Assembly: GCA_010094025.1 (NCBI GenBank)
Contig: ML991848.1
Location: forward strand, 62,001 to 126,000
DNA from: Viridothelium virens
Taxonomy: Eukaryota; Ascomycota; Dothideomycetes; Trypetheliales; Trypetheliaceae
Direction: 5' to 3'
Length of the DNA stretch: 64,000 nt
This document shows, one piece after another, positions 1 through 11,714 of the stretch (its first letter is position 1; each line of letters begins with the position of its first letter). The notes beneath the pieces are model-generated. The model saw nothing but the letters and a program-made list of their open reading frames with translations. It searched no databases and was not told the origin of the DNA. Position numbers and translations under genes: made by a program.

Positions 1-192
1 GAATGTGCCGCAGGACATGAGGCATAAGATTCCAATGAACAGGAGCAGGAGCCCGTTCGGCACAGGATTGAGACATCGGCAGCAGGTGCCGAGAATGTCT
101 GGAGGTGCGAGGAAGGGGGTAGAAGGAGGGATGCTGGTGGTGGATGATTTTCCAGACGCGGATTTCTTAAGACCCTTGGAGGACATGGATGT
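1..192 (-). other. Possible 5' end of a minus-strand gene cut by the window edge
   Basis: Two overlapping minus-strand frames are open from about 190 to the window edge. One starts with an ATG near 190 and encodes a Ser/Thr/Pro-rich N-terminus. Another ends in a hydrophobic stretch resembling one membrane helix (NPVPNGLLLLFIGILCLMSC, near 65-6). They are one nucleotide apart in frame and I see no splice pair that joins them. I do not recognise the product, and it may be chance. Confidence 0.2.
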
Positions 193-636
193 TGAATAAT
201 GAAGCTTCAGGAGATATGATTACGACAGAATGGATAGACTTTGGCTGGGATTCCGGGTTGTAACTTGCAAGGACGGCACGGTATGGGATGTTAATTATTT
301 TGCAGCGGCCTGGGGCTAACTCTTGACCTGTTTACCGCTGCAAAGCGCGCATGGTGTTCCGGAAGCATTTACATGGCATCTGTTGAAGGAGCATCCCAAA
401 GCTTTCACCTGTCAGTACACAATTCATTAGTCGCGCCTTCGTTCACCTCGAACACAGCGCATCACACAAGGGCTTCAGAATGGAGCGAGATTCAGATATT
501 AGTAGGATAGGGTATCGAGCTTTCATCATCCTCCATCCCAGAATTATTTACACGAAGCCTTCCAGAATATTGACCACCAATGCATTCTAACCAAACGCCA
601 ACCAACGATGCGGTGCATTGAATACTAACATCCAAA

Positions 637-1892
637 TTATGTTGCCTTGATGACCTTTGGAGGTGGTAGTTCTGTCTTGAATATTCTATCCCAGAAGCGA
701 CTTGTAACTCCGAATCCATTCTCGTAGTCGGCGAAATGATGCTGTAGGTGGTATTTTTTGAGCTCGCGATAGTATGCCGGTAAACTAGATCCATGATTAG
801 CACATGCAACGAGTAACTTGGAGAAGGCGTGGCGATTATGAATACTCACTTCTTATGATGCAAAAAGTAATGCGTCATGTCGTAACAGGTATACCCAAAG
901 ATGCCTCCACAGTACACAGCCATCGCGGCGTTCCAGTCATAGAAGAACACAGTCTTGGCAAGATACCAGAAAGGAGTAGCCAGCACGACAAACAACGTAG
1001 GGGGCATCACTAACCGGAGTCGATCCATCGGCAGATAATGGTGGATTCCGTGCAGGAGAAAGTGCAGCGTCAGACAAACGCGGTTGTCCGGAAGAACACT
1101 ATCAATGTGGAAGAGAAAGCGATGCAACCCGTACTCGACGATCGTCCAAATACTTATGCCCGTTATCCAGTATAGTACTAGGGCTATTGGAGACAGGGAC
1201 TGTGAGACGACGAAGGTGAAGTAGAAAACGGGCGGCCACCAAACGGAAGGAACCACCCACCAGGGTGTTTTGCTCAGGGGTTCGAGAAAATTGCCAAAAA
1301 GAGGCGCGCTCTGGCCGCCGGGATAGTGTCTTGGGCGATGGACTTGTTCCAGATAGAAGCTTTTGCTGAACCCCCCATTCCAGACTTGCATCAACATGGG
1401 CTTGTTAAGGTCGATGAACTTGTGTTGTTTATAGTCTTTGCTAGCGTCGGTCGCTTTGGAAAGATCTTCGGCACTGGACATGCCAGTCGCGGCGTAGACG
1501 ACTTTATCGGAGGCATCGGGACCATGGGCAATACCGTTTGCTTTGAGCTCTGCTGTGCCGTTGGCGGAAGGAGGGAGCGGAACGATCTCGTCTGGTTGGT
1601 TGCTTGACATCACCGTGTCCATGATAGCATCTGTAGCAACGAAGCCAATGAGACAATCGTCGAGGATCTCATATGCAGCTTCGGTGTGGGTGTGGGAAAC
1701 TTCATCTTGCATGATCTCCGAAACATCCTTGCCTGCCCATTCATGTATAAGATGGCTTCCGCCGGGATGGTCGGCGGCGAACTCGGTTACATCGTAGACT
1801 TTGGAACCGATTGTGACGTAGCAGCTTTCGGAAGTGTTGTGCGATTGGACGTCTGCTTGAGGTATTGTAGGAAGCTTGCGGCCGGAACTCAT
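637..1892 (-). CDS. scs7: Fatty acid 2-hydroxylase (cytochrome b5 + FA hydroxylase)
   Basis: Exons 1892-850 and 784-637 with a 65-nt GTGAGT...TAG intron give 396 residues, close to yeast Scs7 (384). The N-terminal cytochrome b5 domain carries the haem motif DHPGGSHLI. The C-terminal integral-membrane hydroxylase domain carries the di-iron histidine clusters HRFLFH, HFLLHGIHH, HYFLHHK and YHLQHHF; the HHK-LPAYYRELKKYHL block runs across the intron and so confirms the splice. The family 2-hydroxylates very-long-chain fatty acids of sphingolipid ceramides in the ER, taking electrons through the fused b5 domain. The start chosen is the ATG just before the conserved b5 region; an in-frame ATG 18 codons upstream (1946) is also possible. 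All catalytic histidines I can place are present, so the gene looks intact. Confidence 0.93.
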
Positions 1893-1959
1893 CTTGACGG
1901 TGGAAGTTAGGGGCTGAAGATGGTGGCCAAAGATAGAGAGTCGCACTTAGGGTATGCAA

Positions 1960-3739
1960 AAAGAGCAGGAAGGGATAGAAAGGAAAGAAAAGGGCAAGTG
2001 CGAAAGGACGGTACGGATGTTAAAGGAGAAATCACAGCTGATCAGAAAAGGAGCGCGTTGGATTACATTCACAAATGAGACCCTGAAGCTTTTAGGTGGC
2101 AACTTTCCGAACGGACCGAAATTGCACGCGTCGTCACACCACCAAATCCTCCGCGGAATGCGCCTGATCCCGACTGCCTACCTGAAGTACCTAACGTTTA
2201 TGATTTCGGAGTCCACCAAATCTTGGGAGCATTAGTCTTATTTGACGACGCATCTTACACGCTCACGATCATGTGCAGTGTCTCTAGAATTACCCTCTCG
2301 TGTACGGAATATTGTCGAAGCCGAGGCTGTAAATGTCGTTGAAGGAGCGCGTTGCTAGTTGGAGGAATAAATCTCGAAGAAACACCACCAAGCAGGAGCC
2401 GCCTCACGGATTGACTCGCGGGAGGTACTCGGGAAGGGGCTCAGCCACTATAGAATTACAAATGGGAGAAAGCTCAGATCCTCCAATGCCATGCGAAGAG
2501 TACTCTCGATGGAAGAAATAGCAACGACTTTTCACCATTCAAAGGAATCCAAGACATCTCAAACATTCATCCAGCCATGATCAGCCCTCTGTGCGAATCG
2601 TACGCATTGCACTGCAAAACCATACGAAAAAGCTAGGCCACATGCCTCATTCGTCTCTCAGCGACAGCAATGTCCAAGCATGGCCTGCCTTCATCATCAA
2701 AGAATGACAGCGATAATCCTTACATGGTGGAAGCAACAATGGCAACGACAGCGACAACATCTTGGACAAGACGAGAACTAGGGTACGAAGAGCATTGGCC
2801 AAGCTTATCATAGATCCTTACGGTCACTGCTTCACCTTCACGGATTGGAGTGCTCTTCAGCTTTACTTCATATGAGATCGTCTGCGCAAATGGGCGGTGT
2901 ATCTATTGGCTCCATACAAACTATGCATGGTTGGCAGACTTCGTCTAAGGATCCGATGGAGTGTTACTCTATACTCAATTGTAGATATGTCCTCGTCGAC
3001 CAGCTGGCCAATTCGGACCAGACCTGTGACCTCCGACCTCCTTTCCCTTAGGTAGGTCATCTGATCATACTCAGGTTTCTCCAATCACTGGGTACGCATC
3101 AAAAAGTGTACTGTAATTTCTTTGAATGTTTGAAAAGGCCAAAAGGTCAAAGATTTCCACAAGACCGATTTGGCAGATTAAGAAGACATATATACGAGTA
3201 GATGAGGTCTGGATCAGCATAAGTCAACCATATGTATCCTGTGCGGTCAGAATGTGTGTATTAAATCAGGTAGCACAAAGGTGAGCGCATCTCAGTTTAA
3301 GACAGTTGATTGGCCCTAACTTTCTTCACTTGCATCGTTTCCGCACACGAAAGATACGCTTGTGTTGAATAGGTGTGTTATCTGCACGTTACCTGACCAT
3401 TCTTTGCCCTTATGTCACATCAGGTATCATTGCCTTCTTGTTCAGATGATCTATCACACCATCCCTCATACCCCACCTCTGCTGCTTCCACCTACATAGA
3501 CTCTCTGAGCTACATATCTTATCTTCCGGGAACCGCTTTATTCAGGCATATCGATCTTTGCTAACCTTGTTCCGATCCGCTGGAGATGGTTCAGCCGCGT
3601 TCCAGTCTCTAAGTGTACATTCCCAAGTATCTCGGCCTGGAAGTTCACTGCCAGTCTCTAGAATTGGCCAACGTCCAAGCACTCGAAACTTCGCTAGCAG
3701 TCCTAATACGGACCAAGTAGTATTCCTGGGAAGGTGAAG
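1960..3739. other. Intergenic, no gene recognised
   Basis: About 1.8 kb between two divergently transcribed genes. It holds only short open frames (for example 62 codons from 2333) with no recognisable motif. It probably contains the promoters of both the hydroxylase and the methyltransferase-like gene. No repeat or RNA gene was seen. Confidence 0.5.
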
Positions 3740-6142
3740 ATGAAGAGTAACATGGCAGAGTCGATCGATTTGACAGGCTTAGAGGAAGGGATAATTCCGC
3801 CGACAGGTAAGCAACATCTTGTTCGCAAATCAAAATTCATGACGTTCTAATGTAAATGTTCTCTTGAGATAGAGACTGGCACGCAATGTGATGTCACAAA
3901 AATTGAGACCATGAGAACCGAGAAGGGGCATCCTTTCCAGCCTAACAGGACATCACGCTCGCCCCCAGACATCGAAATCATTGATCTGGAATCGGAGACC
4001 GACGAACAGATCGTTCCAACACTCGACCACTCTGAAATCCAAGTATTGCCTGGAAATCTCAAGAACGGATCGCAGTACAAGTTACCGCGTGGTAAAGAGA
4101 TAAAGCGTTGCATTCTACCTAATGGCGACCGCGTTGGCTCCTCAAACACAGTCGAGCTTCAGTCTAGGCCTATTCGACCTCAGGAATTCCTTCTCGTGCA
4201 TCATGTGATCATGGAAACAACTGAGAAAGACCCGATCTTCTGGCTGATTGGTCTCAAGCTCCGACGGAACGAAGATTCGGACGGGTTTCTTCCTCACGGC
4301 AGCAGTGGCGCCACTGAAGTCTCTATCATGCTGCGATCGTGTCAGACTGATAGACGTCCTACCGTAGAACAAAGCCTCGAAAGAATCAACGCGCGACGGG
4401 CCTTGAGGAAACGATCTTGTCTACTGACCAATCAGCTGTACCCATCAAGGAGATCTACCTCCCCGGATATGCTATGTCAGATGCCGTTGAGTCAAGACGT
4501 TTTAGTCTGTAGATGGATACAGACCTTGCTATACAAAGAAATGGAGGCGAACATTCACGACAAAAATCTAGAATGCTCTCTGCAAAGGTTAAGTGAGAAT
4601 GGTTGTAGCCTCGGTTACTCTTTTTCTGATGCAGAAATATGGAAAAATTCGAATCGAGGTTCCTTAGTCCAAGATAGAAGCGCCCCTACAGCTGACCTAG
4701 TGTCGGAGGCCTCGCAACTGAGCCTAAGCGGCAAAGGTTCGGTCCCGATCCCAGAACGATACACTTTCGGCGAGGGGTTTTGCGGCGCTGGAGGCACTTC
4801 CTGGGCACTACAAGAAGCCAGCTTCAAGGCAAGGTGGGCTTTCGACAGATGGGATGTGGCATGCAGATCCCATGATCTCCACATTAACGACATTACCTGC
4901 CATCAAATGGGCTGGGCTACATTCATCAGGACGATCGGGTCGACAGGCCGTGTGGATGTACTCCACCTATCTCCACCCTCTCAGTGGTGCAATAAGACGA
5001 ATTTGCAAGACAACTACATCAATGACATGTATAGGAGATGTTTCCTAGCCACGGGTAGCTTGGTTGACACCGCTAAATGCCGTATTTTGATACTTGATGT
5101 GGCGGACAGCGTATTAGGTCCGGAGCACGTCCCGCATTTTCGCACTGTGATTCACGACCTCACATCGCGCAATTATTCTGTTCGCTGGAGAATTGCCCAT
5201 ATGGACGAATATGGGAACGTTTACAAACGGAAGTGTTTGATGCTCTTTGCGGCGGCGTATGTTTTCTCGAAGCTCTGAGCAGTGGTCCAAGGCTAACACC
5301 CAATTAGTCCAGGCGAAAACCTTCCAGCGTTTCCCAGACCAACCCATGGTAGCTCGACGAGCTTAGCAAAACCAACCACTATTGAGTCCGCTATAAAGAA
5401 CGTGAATTTTCTTGATGACCTCCACAACGTTGCAGATGTGATATACCAGAAACGGCAGCCTCGATATCGTGCTGACCGACCGCTATCAAAGTGTGTATTC
5501 GGTAACGGAACCAATCTAGCCCCCCCTGGTGGGATACGGGAATTCACATTCGCTGAACTCCGAGAGTTCCAAGGTTTCCAGGGCAATCACAGATTTGCTG
5601 GCACAAAGACGGAGATCAGGGAGCAGATCGTCGACGCACTTCCTGGCAAGCCGTTCGTCAACTTCACCAAAATGTGTATGGAAGCCATGAAGGAGACGGA
5701 TCGCAAATACCGTGACACCTTTGCCATAAAAGTGGGCAATGGTCCGAACGCGTTTGTGGGACAACAGCTGCCTATGAGACCTCGGCAGAATGCCACTTCT
5801 TCAAATGTCTCGAGCGCGTCATCTCGCAAACGAGGCGCTGACAGCATGAGTCCCGACACTCCCTCTCCACTGGAGAAGAAATCCCGAATCGAAAGTTATC
5901 CTGTCTATATCACTGCGCCAACACAATCTATTCACAACAACGATATTGAGGCCTTGGGCATACCGCATGCATCGATTCGCTACAAGGTCGCTCAAATTGT
6001 GGCTGAGTTGCCTCATATACCGGCTGCTGTTTGCCATAGGGTTCTATTGGGGGCGGAAGGAAATGTGTTGGCCGCTGTTGTCAGGTTGGTTCGGCTGGAA
6101 GCAAAGGGCAAGCTGGCGGAACATGAAGGGGTCTCCGAGTGA
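3740..6142 (+). CDS. RID-like cytosine-5 DNA methyltransferase homologue, catalytic residues degenerate
   Basis: Exons 3740-3806, 3873-5256 and 5308-6142 give 761 residues in one frame (introns of 66 and 51 nt, GT-AG). The order fits the fungal RID/Masc1 family, which is required for RIP or MIP. An N-terminal region (about 90-160) resembles the RID BAH-like segment. Motif I is FGEGFCGAGGTSWAL. The motif IV region reads HLSPPSQW. A C-terminal target-recognition part includes PGENLPAFPRPTH and IREFTFAELREFQGF (motif IX/X area). The invariant PCQ cysteine is Ser392. The motif VI Glu and the motif VIII QxRxR also appear replaced (LILDVAD, NVYKRK). The last 60 residues look CUE/UBA-like (inference). 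The frame is intact over 760 codons, so it is probably expressed but without methyltransferase chemistry. The start could also be the second ATG at 3752. Confidence 0.82.
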
Positions 6143-6324
6143 AATTTATCTGCGACGGAGAATGGAGTATTTTATGGCTTAGGACGGTGATGATTTTTCT
6201 CTTCTTGTGTCTTTCGAGGTCTTTAGGGGGAATGAATAAGGGAGTCTCGCACCCGATGTAGTGGAGGGAAGTCTTTAGACCGGTGGTGTGCCATTATCCC
6301 CGTACACATCGATGGATATGGATA
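6143..6324. other. Short convergent spacer
   Basis: About 180 bases between the stop of the methyltransferase-like gene and the stop of the opposite-strand EEP gene. It must hold both 3' ends. No specific terminator structure was seen. Confidence 0.4.
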
Positions 6325-7682
6325 TCATACTATCTTGAGCGGGACAGCGTGGCACTTTGATATGTTTTGCAGCTTGTTATTTTTAGCATGCAGGTCTAAC
6401 TCTACAAATAGCGGGACGTGGTCGCTTAGACCTCGCTCTTGTGGAGTCTCAAATATATCCGCCTTCTTCAACGTCCAGAGCTCCCCATTAACTAATCCTC
6501 GCGACAACATGATTAGATCTACACGATCGCAGCTACTGCCCCACTCTCTTGATCTTGGATAATAGGTATATCCTCGCCGCGCATCATGCATCCACCGAAA
6601 TGAATCCACCAACCCAAGTCCCTCTTTATCATCATGCCCCTGTGCTTTCTTCCTTGCTTGCCTCTCCTCATTCTCCTCGTCAACCCTGGGCGCATTGTCC
6701 TCCTTTCCGTCATCATCCCCTCCACCATCGAAGAACCTCCTCTCGAAGTCCTGCCGATTCAACACATGCTCTTCCGGCCAGACCCTCAACCTCGGCCATC
6801 CATCCAGCTCACTCCTCGCAACATTCACGTCTCCCGCTATAACGACTTCCCACCCTTCTCGCATCATCGCTCGACACTCCTGCTGCAACAGCCGGTGGAC
6901 CTCACGCTTACGATCGTGACGCGTGCCGATGACGGCGCCGGTCTTGGGGGACTTGTAGGCGTAAGAAGTGCCGTTTACTAGGTAAACATTGAAGATAGCA
7001 ACTTTGCTTATGTTCTGAGTGGGCGCGGTAAGAGTCGAGAGATCGGATGAGCGAGAAGGTGGCGTTGGGGACGATGAGGAAGATGATGGGATCGGGAAGT
7101 GTGCCTCAATGACCTGAATGCGGCCTTCGGCGTCCCAGTCGACATTTCGGACGCGCTGGACGAAGGAGGCGGCGAAGTCGTCGCGGATCAGGGATGCGAT
7201 GCCGTGCACTCTCCGGCCGAAACCGGTGGCATTGTAAGGATCGGTGGGAAGGTTGAAGTGTGCCGTGTAGGTTGGTTCGTTGGCTGCGAGACGATGTTTA
7301 GGATTCTGTGGGTTGATGGCTGTATGGACCGCACGCTGTGCCTGCGTATCGCTTGGTGCAATCTTGACTTCATTCAGGAAAAGCATCTGCGGCCAGCCAT
7401 GACGGCCCAGGAAGGCTCGAAGGTCTGCCGTGGGAGTGTTGATACCAGGCTTGGTTTCGCGATCCCTTGATTCATTTGACTTAGGATGGAAGAATGAATT
7501 GATTGGCTTTTGAATATAGCGTTGAATGTAAGGCTGGATCCCGTTGATGTTCAGGACAAAATCCGTAGCTCAATGGAGGGCAGACTACCTGGCGGGCTTC
7601 TGGTAAGGGGCAGTCCATCTCTCTTCTCAGCCTGAAATCGTCGGCGTTTTAGCGGAGGCGGACTGACCGGAGCTCTATCCAT
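6325..7682 (-). pseudogene. Endonuclease/exonuclease/phosphatase (DNase I/ExoIII-like) family gene with a frameshift
   Basis: Reading leftward from the ATG at 7682, a basic N-terminus (SPPPLKRRRFQAEK) leads into the start of the EEP fold (IELRILSWNINGIQPYI). At 7551-7553 the frame is broken: the sequence reads TCCTGAAC where TCCTGGAAC would keep the Trp-Asn-Ile-Asn block. One missing base therefore gives an immediate stop. After it the frame is open to 6325 with family motifs in order: AFLGRHGWPQMLFLNEVKI (metal-binding Glu), GDVNVARSELD, the Asp-Arg-Val-Asp-Leu block, and GLSDHVPL (catalytic SDH). The family cleaves DNA or phosphodiesters; the fungal members are usually called AP endonuclease or DNase I-like. 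Either this is a young pseudogene or the sequence has a one-base error. An intron cannot explain it, because the break lies inside a contiguous motif. Confidence 0.78.
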
Positions 7683-7766
7683 TGCAATCTCTTGAAAGCT
7701 GTGCGACGATCCACGTGGTTTAAATAGCCGTGAGGTGACAAGCCCATTCCAGAGCTGAGCATTCAT

Positions 7767-8602
7767 GGGTTTGGCTTCGTAGGATAATTTTGGGCCTGCT
7801 ATATGGCGTGTCTTTATTGCAGGCTAGTGATTCTCATGAGCTGACATATCTCTGCAATGCTTAGGTTGCTGCTGCGCTCAGAGGTCGATCATTTCAAGAG
7901 CCCAGAGAATCTGACTGTAGTCAGATCTGGAAGCATCAAACTGGTTCTCGCACAGCCCCTGATCAGCAACGACAGAACCGGTAGCCTGCCTCTCGACCCT
8001 TTCGATCGACTGCCTTCATGTTTTGGAATGGTTTTTCGCGACTGAGCAGATGGTGAGGGAATTACCCACCCGCTTGCAGGAAGTTCCAGTGGCTAAAACG
8101 AAGAAACTGGAAGGGTCGCTTCTCCGTTGGTAAGATTGTGCCGGCTCCATAAGAGCATGCATCGGGTAACGGAGTACAGAGGATTATTGACGTTGACATA
8201 GCTTGCTAGCGCAGGGTTCTCGGTCTCGATGCGGTTGCACACCTCAGAAGCCCGACCCGAGTGTCCCTCCCTTTAAAAACAATTGGCTTTAGGGACGCGT
8301 CAGGTATGTGCCTGTCTTTTGTGTACACACTACACACCGACTGCTTCAGAGGATCTCATGTAGCACGCGCCAGGCCTGAATTTTTGCACCGCAAGACTCC
8401 AATCAAGATTCTGCGATGACTGTTCATGGCACTGTCACACAGCATGCCTGGAAGCCTCTAAAATTGACCAATTTGGGCCTTGAGTGCGCGGTAGGAATGA
8501 GACGCTTACCGAAATGCGAAGTCGGTGTGCTCAAGGGGTGGATTGAGGGTGCTTTAAGGTCAATCTTTCGTCTCGCATTGATGTCCAAAATTTGCTGTCC
8601 AG
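7767..8602. other. Intergenic, no gene recognised
   Basis: About 840 bases between the divergent EEP and rhomboid genes. Only short chance frames (up to 77 codons) occur. Likely promoter sequence. Confidence 0.45.
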
Positions 8603-9698
8603 ATGGATGCTTCTCCGGTTGTTCATGATCAGTTTCGCCCGTTCTGGCGTTGTTCAAGTCAAAGATCTCTTATTATTCCTCATTATGTGCGCAAAATCAG
8701 GAAGCCTAAACAGACTAAATGCCCCGTTCAGGGTCAAACCTCCAAGCGTTTCAAGACGCCAAATTCTGCTATTCTTGAGGCCGTGACTTCCGTCGTTCTG
8801 CTCAATATCCCTCCATATCTGGTTAGCCTTGCGACGTGGCATGTTGTCATTTGGAAGCTTGCCATCAATGGCCAGCCTGGCGGAATCTTCCCGAGTCTCC
8901 TGGAGGAAAAATTTGTGCTGACAGCAATCCGACAGAATTTGTGTGCGTCATGGATTTTTCGCAACTTCACTATGTCTAGATCGTTAATTCGTCAAGGATA
9001 TTTTTGGACGATCATCACCTCGGCCTTTCAGCATCACGATTTTTTTCATCTTATCCCAAATCTATTGCAGTTCTCCAAGTGCGGGCACATTCTTGCCGAT
9101 ACTACTCACCTCAATGCGCAACATATCTGGACATTGACCCTCGGCTCTGCAATCTCGGCCAACATAGCTTTCCTCATACACCAAGCACTCTCTCCAGGTT
9201 ATGGCGACTACAACGCTTTTGGCTTCAGTGGAGTTGTGTGCGCCTTCGATGCCGTTGTTGGCTTAATGTACCCGAAAGCCACATGGTGGCCGCGTTTCAT
9301 GGAAACTCGGGTATTTGAGCATTGACTTCGACATCCCCTGGTGGCTCATGGTTGCTGGCTACAAGATGAAAGACATTCATGGACTTTTCACCCGACAGAG
9401 CTTGGGTAAGCCTTTGATTGGACATGCAGCTCACCTTAGAGGTACGGCTTTTGGAGTCTTGTACTATCTATTTATCTTGCGTCCGTTACGCCAGGCTCCA
9501 TACTTGGAACGGAGCACTTCGAAGGGCAGCAAAAGGGAACAGAAGCGACTGGTAGGAGGGGAAAAGCTCTGCAGGCCGAACATCCCACGGGGCAGACACG
9601 GAACATACCAAATAAACGATGCCCAGGGCAACCGCCTCCCACCTTTCCACCGTTTCAATCCTATTGAATTGCGCTTTAAGAAGATCCAATGCATATAA
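8603..9698 (+). pseudogene. Rhomboid-family intramembrane serine protease, frameshifted
   Basis: The first segment (8603-9325, 240 codons) has a basic N-terminus, a membrane helix (VTSVVLLNIPPYLVSLATWHV), then YFWTIITSAFQHHDFFHLIPNLLQF, typical of rhomboid TM2, and NAFGFSGVVCAF, which contains the GxSG nucleophile serine. The second segment (to 9698) is one frame over and carries FDIPWWLMVAGYKMKDI and GHAAHLRGTAFGVLYY, holding the catalytic histidine (HxxHLxG; Arg replaces the first Gly of the usual HLGG). The two halves of the active site lie in different frames, with the switch near 9295-9325. I found no GT-AG pair that joins them without deleting conserved sequence. Rhomboids cleave transmembrane helices. 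Fungal members include mitochondrial Pcp1/Rbd1 and Golgi Rbd2; this one is not assignable. Broken gene or one-base sequence error. Confidence 0.68.
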
Positions 9699-10735
9699 AC
9701 GCCACGTACGACAAGATGGCCTTTTTGCGGTTTTACTAGATTAGTGACAAGCTAAATTCATATACAGCTGCAATGAAATCCATTGAGACAGCCAGCACCT
9801 GGCCCAGAAAGCACGCAGCACGGCCGACTTTTAGATATTGTATTAAGTCGCGGGTCCAGCCAGGGTTTCGTCTGTCACAGGCCGTAAGTCTTCAAGCCAT
9901 ACAGCGTAAGATCCACCTAAACAAACCGGTTAAGCTCTATTTCTCAATTTCCTACTTTTCGAAATAAGCTACACGCAATGATTAAATCCATTATACGAAA
10001 AAAGTTACATGGATAGGCAACGGGAGGTCGAGTTACCGAATTCTTACTGTCATGCGTTCACATTTTCTATTTTCCTGGCTTTGCGGCGATGTACGCTAAT
10101 GTGATACTGCTCATCCGCTGCTCAATCCAGTCCGCTTTAGTGCGAAACTATTCATAGACGGAAATGGGACTCGTAACAAAGATCACACTTCCATTGATGA
10201 CTATCAACCGAGTTTCTGAACGACTGGTGGATGGGGACCCATGGCTCGACCGGGTACTCGTGCGGGAGCTTACTGATTAGCATATTGTTGCCAGGTAGGT
10301 AACAAAGCCAGACCAGAAAGTAGTGCGATTGCTGTTGTGTCCAATACTTCTGCTTAACGAACACTTTTGAGGGCCATCTGTATGAATCTCGTGCTCGCTG
10401 AGAAGAATCCGGTATTCGATTCTCGTGAATACTATCAAGCAATTAGCCTATCACTTCAGGAGTCATAAACTCTACATCACCTACTGCAGACCTATCGCGT
10501 TCAAGCAAACAACGTGTCTCCCCCATTTCTATTCCGCAACTCTCGCCTCTCCACATTTTACAAGACCACTGATAGGGACGACAATAATCACGCAATTGCT
10601 GTAGGAGCAGTCCTTTTACCACATCCTCTTCGACAGATAGTTCCGCCCCTGTACTATCAACTACTATTTGAAGGCTTTCACCGTAGAACTCCGCTACGGC
10701 TCTGAATCGTTCATCGAGACCTTTCGGGACCCGTT
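9699..10735. other. Intergenic, nothing recognised
   Basis: About 1 kb with several open frames under 100 codons on both strands (the longest, 10152-10442 minus, has no recognisable motif). No repeat seen. Confidence 0.4.
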
Positions 10736-10739
10736 GTCA

Positions 10740-11301
10740 AGCACTGGGCATCGTGAGGGAAGCGACCAATGGAAATATCCGTGCAGCTCATCGCAAATTT
10801 GCCCTGCAGCTCCATTCAGACAAAGTGATAGCCCAAATGCTGAACCAAAGACTGGCCGGCTACTTAGAGGCGTACAAGAAGCGCACGAAACACTCATTAA
10901 TTCAGTCCAAAGACACTTATATGACGGAAAACTGCGTGATCAAGAGAACGAATCCACCTGTGGCCTGTGCTGCATGCCGCGCAGACTGGCTACAAGAAGC
11001 TTCACAGAGTGAGAATGTGGTCTGTGAAAAGACCCCTCTGCCACGGGCTTGTTGGAATGGTCCGCCAGAGGACCTGCCAAGCCGGAGAAGCTGTGACCAT
11101 TGCCAATATTCTTATGAGTATTGGTAGCCCTGCGCACCAGACAAAGCGGAGGAGCATCCACGCTTCGATCCGTTTAGCGGGTACGTTGACACCATATGGG
11201 AGTTCCTGGAATACATGAACAATCCCTACCTAGGCCCAGGGATTTCTCATCGAGCCTCCCAAACCCAAGACCCACAAGCTCGAGTCTTCGAGAAAAATTG
11301 T
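10740..11301 (+). pseudogene. Degenerate J-domain (DnaJ-like) gene
   Basis: One frame from about 10747 reads GIVREATNGNIRAAHRKFAL then QLHSDK, which is J-domain helix II with the HPD loop changed to HSD. The following frame reads SDSPNAEP and then GVQEAHETLINSVQRHLYD, the J-domain helix III-IV block (EAxxxLxxxxxRxxYD). The two parts are separated by a one-base frameshift inside an A-run at about 10821-10826. Further coding-like sequence continues to the stop at about 11299-11301 (HPRFDPFSGYVDTIWEFLEY, another frame). J-domains stimulate Hsp70 through the HPD loop, so the HSD change alone should abolish function. I read this as a decayed host co-chaperone gene. Its true 5' end is not visible. 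Confidence 0.55.
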
Positions 11302-11339
11302 TAGTCCTGATACTACTACGTCTCGGTTGCTTTCAATAA

Positions 11340-11714
11340 CCTAGAATTGAAGAAGATCCCTCCTGGTTTAGGGATGCAGCCAAGGACAGCCAGGTAGCCA
11401 ATTTTGTTGTCTTTGCCGGTGTAAGTCGATTCCGGTAAGTTGACGACTTTCAGGCCCAGCTTTTCTTCGGCTCCGGTGAAGATGGAGCGGTCTTCTGCTC
11501 AATGACGTGCAAGTCTCAAACGGTTGGCAAGACCATGACATCGCCATTCGATATTCATGCCGCCGTGCAGACTAATGAACTTCCATCTGCGATGTTCTTG
11601 AAGACAGCCCTATGGAGGAAAGAGCTTTTCGTAGTTCTGGTTCGTCGACAGAAAGGAGCGATTCAGATGAGGCGAGGCAATGGTGCGATTATGCGATATC
11701 AGGCTGACCGCTGA
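11340..11714 (+). other. Coding-like stretch, unrecognised
   Basis: An open segment with protein-like composition (WFRDAAKDSQVANFVVFAG) is followed, past a possible very short intron, by a 70-codon frame ending at 11714 (LFFGSGEDGAVFCSMT). No ATG or family could be assigned. It may be the remains of a gene or a chance frame. Confidence 0.18.
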
